Shown: positions 62,282-64,000 of the stretch, piece after piece | Position numbering within the stretch: position 1 is the stretch's first letter | Layout: the number at the start of each line of letters is the position of its first letter | Origin: Streptomyces sp. NBC_00341 | GTDB lineage: Bacteria > Actinomycetota > Actinomycetes > Streptomycetales > Streptomycetaceae | Direction: 5' to 3' | DNA: 64,000 nt | Assembly: GCF_041435055.1 (NCBI RefSeq) | Contig: NZ_CP108002.1 | Coordinates: forward strand, 5,518,001-5,582,000 | Translations under genes and position numbers: made by a program | Notes under the pieces: generated by a model | What the model was told of the DNA's origin: nothing | The model's input: the letters and a program-made list of their open reading frames with translations, nothing else | The model's database searches: none

Positions 62282-64000
62282 CGACAACGCCCCCTGCCGG
62301 AGCCCCCGTACAGCCCGCGCCCGCCAACGCGCTCACCGGCAAGCGCCGGGTCGCCTTCGCGAGCTTCGTGGACGAGAACTACCTGCCCGGCTTCCTCACC
62401 CTGCTGCGCAGCCTCGCCCTGTCCAACCCCGGCGTCTGCGAGGACTTCATCGTCCTGCACGACGGACTGCGCCCCGCGTCCGTCGCCCGCATCCGGGAGC
62501 TGCACCCGCGCGCCGACTTCCGCCGGGTCGACGCCGCGCACTACGACTCCTACGCCAAGGGCGACCAGGACAACTACCTGGTGCGCAAGGCCTACTTCAT
62601 CCTGGACGTGTTCCGGGTGCGCGACTACGACACCGTGATCACCCTGGACACCGACATGGTGGTCCTCGGCGCGCTGGACGAACTTCTGCGGCTGCGCGAG
62701 GGACTCGCGGCCGTTCCGCAGTTCTTCTACGGGCAGCACAAGCTCAACAGCGGGCTGCTGGTCATCCAGCGCGAGTACCTGAGCGACGCGTTCTGCGCCC
62801 GGATCGACGAGACCGGCCGCTCGGGCGCGTACGAGCTGGACAAGCACGACCAGGGCATCCTGAACGCCGTGCTCGACGGTGACTTCGTGCAGCTCGACTC
62901 CCGCTACAACTTCGTCAAGCGGCGGCTCTCCGGCGACCTACCGGTGCCCGACACCACCGCGATCCTGCACTTCACCGGCCGGCACAAGCCCTGGCAGGGC
63001 GGCGAGGCCGGGTACGGGCAGGCCGAGGACCGCTGGCGCGAGTTCGAGCTGTCCGACGCCGAGTTCCACGCCGCCTACCTCGCCCGGCCCGGCGCCAAGC
63101 ACCACGACCTGCTGGTGCACTACGGCACCCCGCACGTCCGCCGCACCGCGGACCCCGACAGCGCCCGCCGGGTCGCCACCGCGCACGTCGTCGCCGGTGA
63201 GTACCAGGAGGCGGCCGAACTCCTCGGCTCGGTCCGCATCCCCGTGGACGAGGCCTGGCCGCACGAGGTGCTCGGCCACGCGCTGATGAGCGTCTCCCGC
63301 TACGAGGAGGCCCGCGCCCAGCTCCTGCTGGCCGCCGCCGCCCCCAACCGGGCCGCGACCGCCTTCTCGCGGCTCGCCCAGATCGCCTGGATCCACGGCG
63401 ACGACACGAGCGCGGCGCGGTACGCCCTCGACGGGCTCGGCGTCGACCCCACCCACCGGGCGAACCGGCTGATGTACAAGCGCACCCGGGACGCCGAGGC
63501 CCCGGCGGAGGGGACGCCCGACGATCAACTGGCCCATGTCGCCTTCTACATGGACCGGCAGGGCAACGCCGGCGACAAGCTCCTCCCGGAAAGCGTCCGC
63601 CTCGCCTTCGGCCGCGACACCGGGCCGGCCCGCTGGCACTCCGTCCACGCCCACAGGCTGTTCGACGAGGCCGCGCTGGAACGCGTCAACGCCCGGCGCG
63701 GGCTGGTCATCGGCGGCGGCGGCCTGTTCATCCCGGACACCGCGCCGAACGGCAACAGCGGCTGGCAGTGGAACGTCCCCGACGCGTTGCTGGAGCGGAT
63801 CGACGTACCCGTCATGGTGTACGCGGTCGGCTTCAACGCCTTCGACGGCCAGGCGTACGGGCACGGCCGGGAGCGGTTCCTCTCCTCACTGCGCAAGCTG
63901 GTGGAGCGCTCCGCGTTCTTCGGGCTCCGCAACCACGGCTCGATCGCGAAGGTGCGCGAGCTGCTGCCCGCCTCGCTGCACGACAAGGTCCGCTTCCAGC
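62278..64000 (+). CDS. GT8 - TPR - polysaccharide pyruvyltransferase fusion (5' part)
   Basis: Runs off the window; 574 codons visible with no stop. Start ATG 62278 overlaps the GT29 stop. Residues about 22-250 are a GT8-type glycosyltransferase: RVAFASFVDENYLPGFLTLL, DXD motif in VITLDTDMVVLGALDELL, and the C-terminal HFTGRHKPW. Residues about 290-400 are TPR-like (VATAHVVAGEYQEAAELLGS, ALMSVSRYEEARAQLLLAAA). From about 420 a polysaccharide pyruvyltransferase domain starts: FYMDRQGNAGDKLLPESV, LVIGGGGLFIPD, VMVYAVGFNAFDG. One protein could thus add a sugar and a pyruvate ketal to a surface glycan. Confidence 0.85.
   Translation, partial: MTTTPPAGAPVQPAPANALTGKRRVAFASFVDENYLPGFLTLLRSLALSNPGVCEDFIVLHDGLRPASVARIRELHPRADFRRVDAAHYDSYAKGDQDNYLVRKAYFILDVFRVRDYDTVITLDTDMVVLGALDELLRLREGLAAVPQFFYGQHKLNSGLLVIQREYLSDAFCARIDETGRSGAYELDKHDQGILNAVLDGDFVQLDSRYNFVKRRLSGDLPVPDTTAILHFTGRHKPWQGGEAGYGQAEDRWREFELSDAEFHAAYLARPGAKHHDLLVHYGTPHVRRTADPDSARRVATAHVVAGEYQEAAELLGSVRIPVDEAWPHEVLGHALMSVSRYEEARAQLLLAAAAPNRAATAFSRLAQIAWIHGDDTSAARYALDGLGVDPTHRANRLMYKRTRDAEAPAEGTPDDQLAHVAFYMDRQGNAGDKLLPESVRLAFGRDTGPARWHSVHAHRLFDEAALERVNARRGLVIGGGGLFIPDTAPNGNSGWQWNVPDALLERIDVPVMVYAVGFNAFDGQAYGHGRERFLSSLRKLVERSAFFGLRNHGSIAKVRELLPASLHDKVRFQ

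Overview
The window reads as a chromosomal core segment of a Streptomyces-type actinomycete. The evidence is very high GC with strong third-position GC bias, many GTG and TTG starts, Streptomyces-typical families (DUF397/WhiJ-like pairs, DUF3017, DUF6350, DUF2690, SCO4848-type protein, CabD-like EF-hand protein), and the gene order sucCD - purNH - folD - mdh - trpS - dacA-like - sdhCDAB, which I recall from streptomycete chromosomes. I saw no tRNA, rRNA, CRISPR array, insertion sequence or prophage.

Layout. 1-1.6 kb: end of sucC and all of sucD (TCA cycle), closed by a perfect hairpin. 1.7-5.7 kb: an HTH/sigma-like membrane protein, a DUF6350-type membrane protein and a Ser/Pro-rich membrane protein. 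6.0-10.8 kb: purN-purH overlap, an RDD membrane protein, folD and a DUF3017 protein, so one-carbon and purine metabolism are clustered. 11.3-13.7 kb: an XRE-DUF2690 membrane regulator and mdh. 13.8-16.6 kb: a PEP-mutase-like enzyme and an AhpD-like protein divergent from a MocR regulator. 16.6-19.9 kb: a WhiJ/AbaA-like locus with a four-gene overlapping cluster, an XRE-DUF5753 regulator and three tandem DUF397 genes. 20-26.6 kb: small stress-type proteins, a Tat-exported hydrolase, an EF-hand protein, a DMT transporter, rocD, and an ECF sigma factor with a membrane partner. 26.6-30.7 kb: trpS, a 2H phosphoesterase and a DprE1/DprE2-like pair. 30.8-36.6 kb: YihY, a D,D-carboxypeptidase, a small membrane protein, a metallophosphoesterase and an orphan peptide-binding protein. 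36.7-40.9 kb: a TetR operon with paired operators, a divergent MFS/MarR pair and a YP-rich membrane protein. 41-44.5 kb: sdhCDAB. 44.7-53.2 kb: OHCU decarboxylase, GH20 hexosaminidase, DUF4328 protein, an unknown protein, Uma2, a second ECF sigma/membrane partner pair and an L,D-transpeptidase lipoprotein. 53.6-56.9 kb: a LysE exporter, MarR, and a flavin monooxygenase divergent from TetR. 57-64 kb: a YfhO protein, an M23 peptidase-like protein, and a glycan cassette made of a GT29 sialyltransferase-like protein plus a GT8/pyruvyltransferase fusion that runs off the end.

How the parts fit together. Most of the window is housekeeping metabolism (sucCD, mdh, sdhCDAB, purNH, folD, trpS) interleaved with envelope functions (D,D-carboxypeptidase, L,D-transpeptidase, M23, YfhO, DprE1/2, GT29/GT8) and small regulator-target pairs. 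Several regulators have visible palindromic operators in divergent promoters (38.3, 39.65, 54.77 and 56.2 kb). Many starts lack a ribosome binding site and instead have a TANNNT hexamer 6-8 nt upstream, which suggests leaderless mRNAs. The least ordinary items are the GT29 + GT8-pyruvyltransferase cassette at the right edge, the expanded DUF397 locus, and the TetR operon with paired TTGAAC palindromes. All functional calls come from reading the sequence and from recalled family knowledge. No database search was run.
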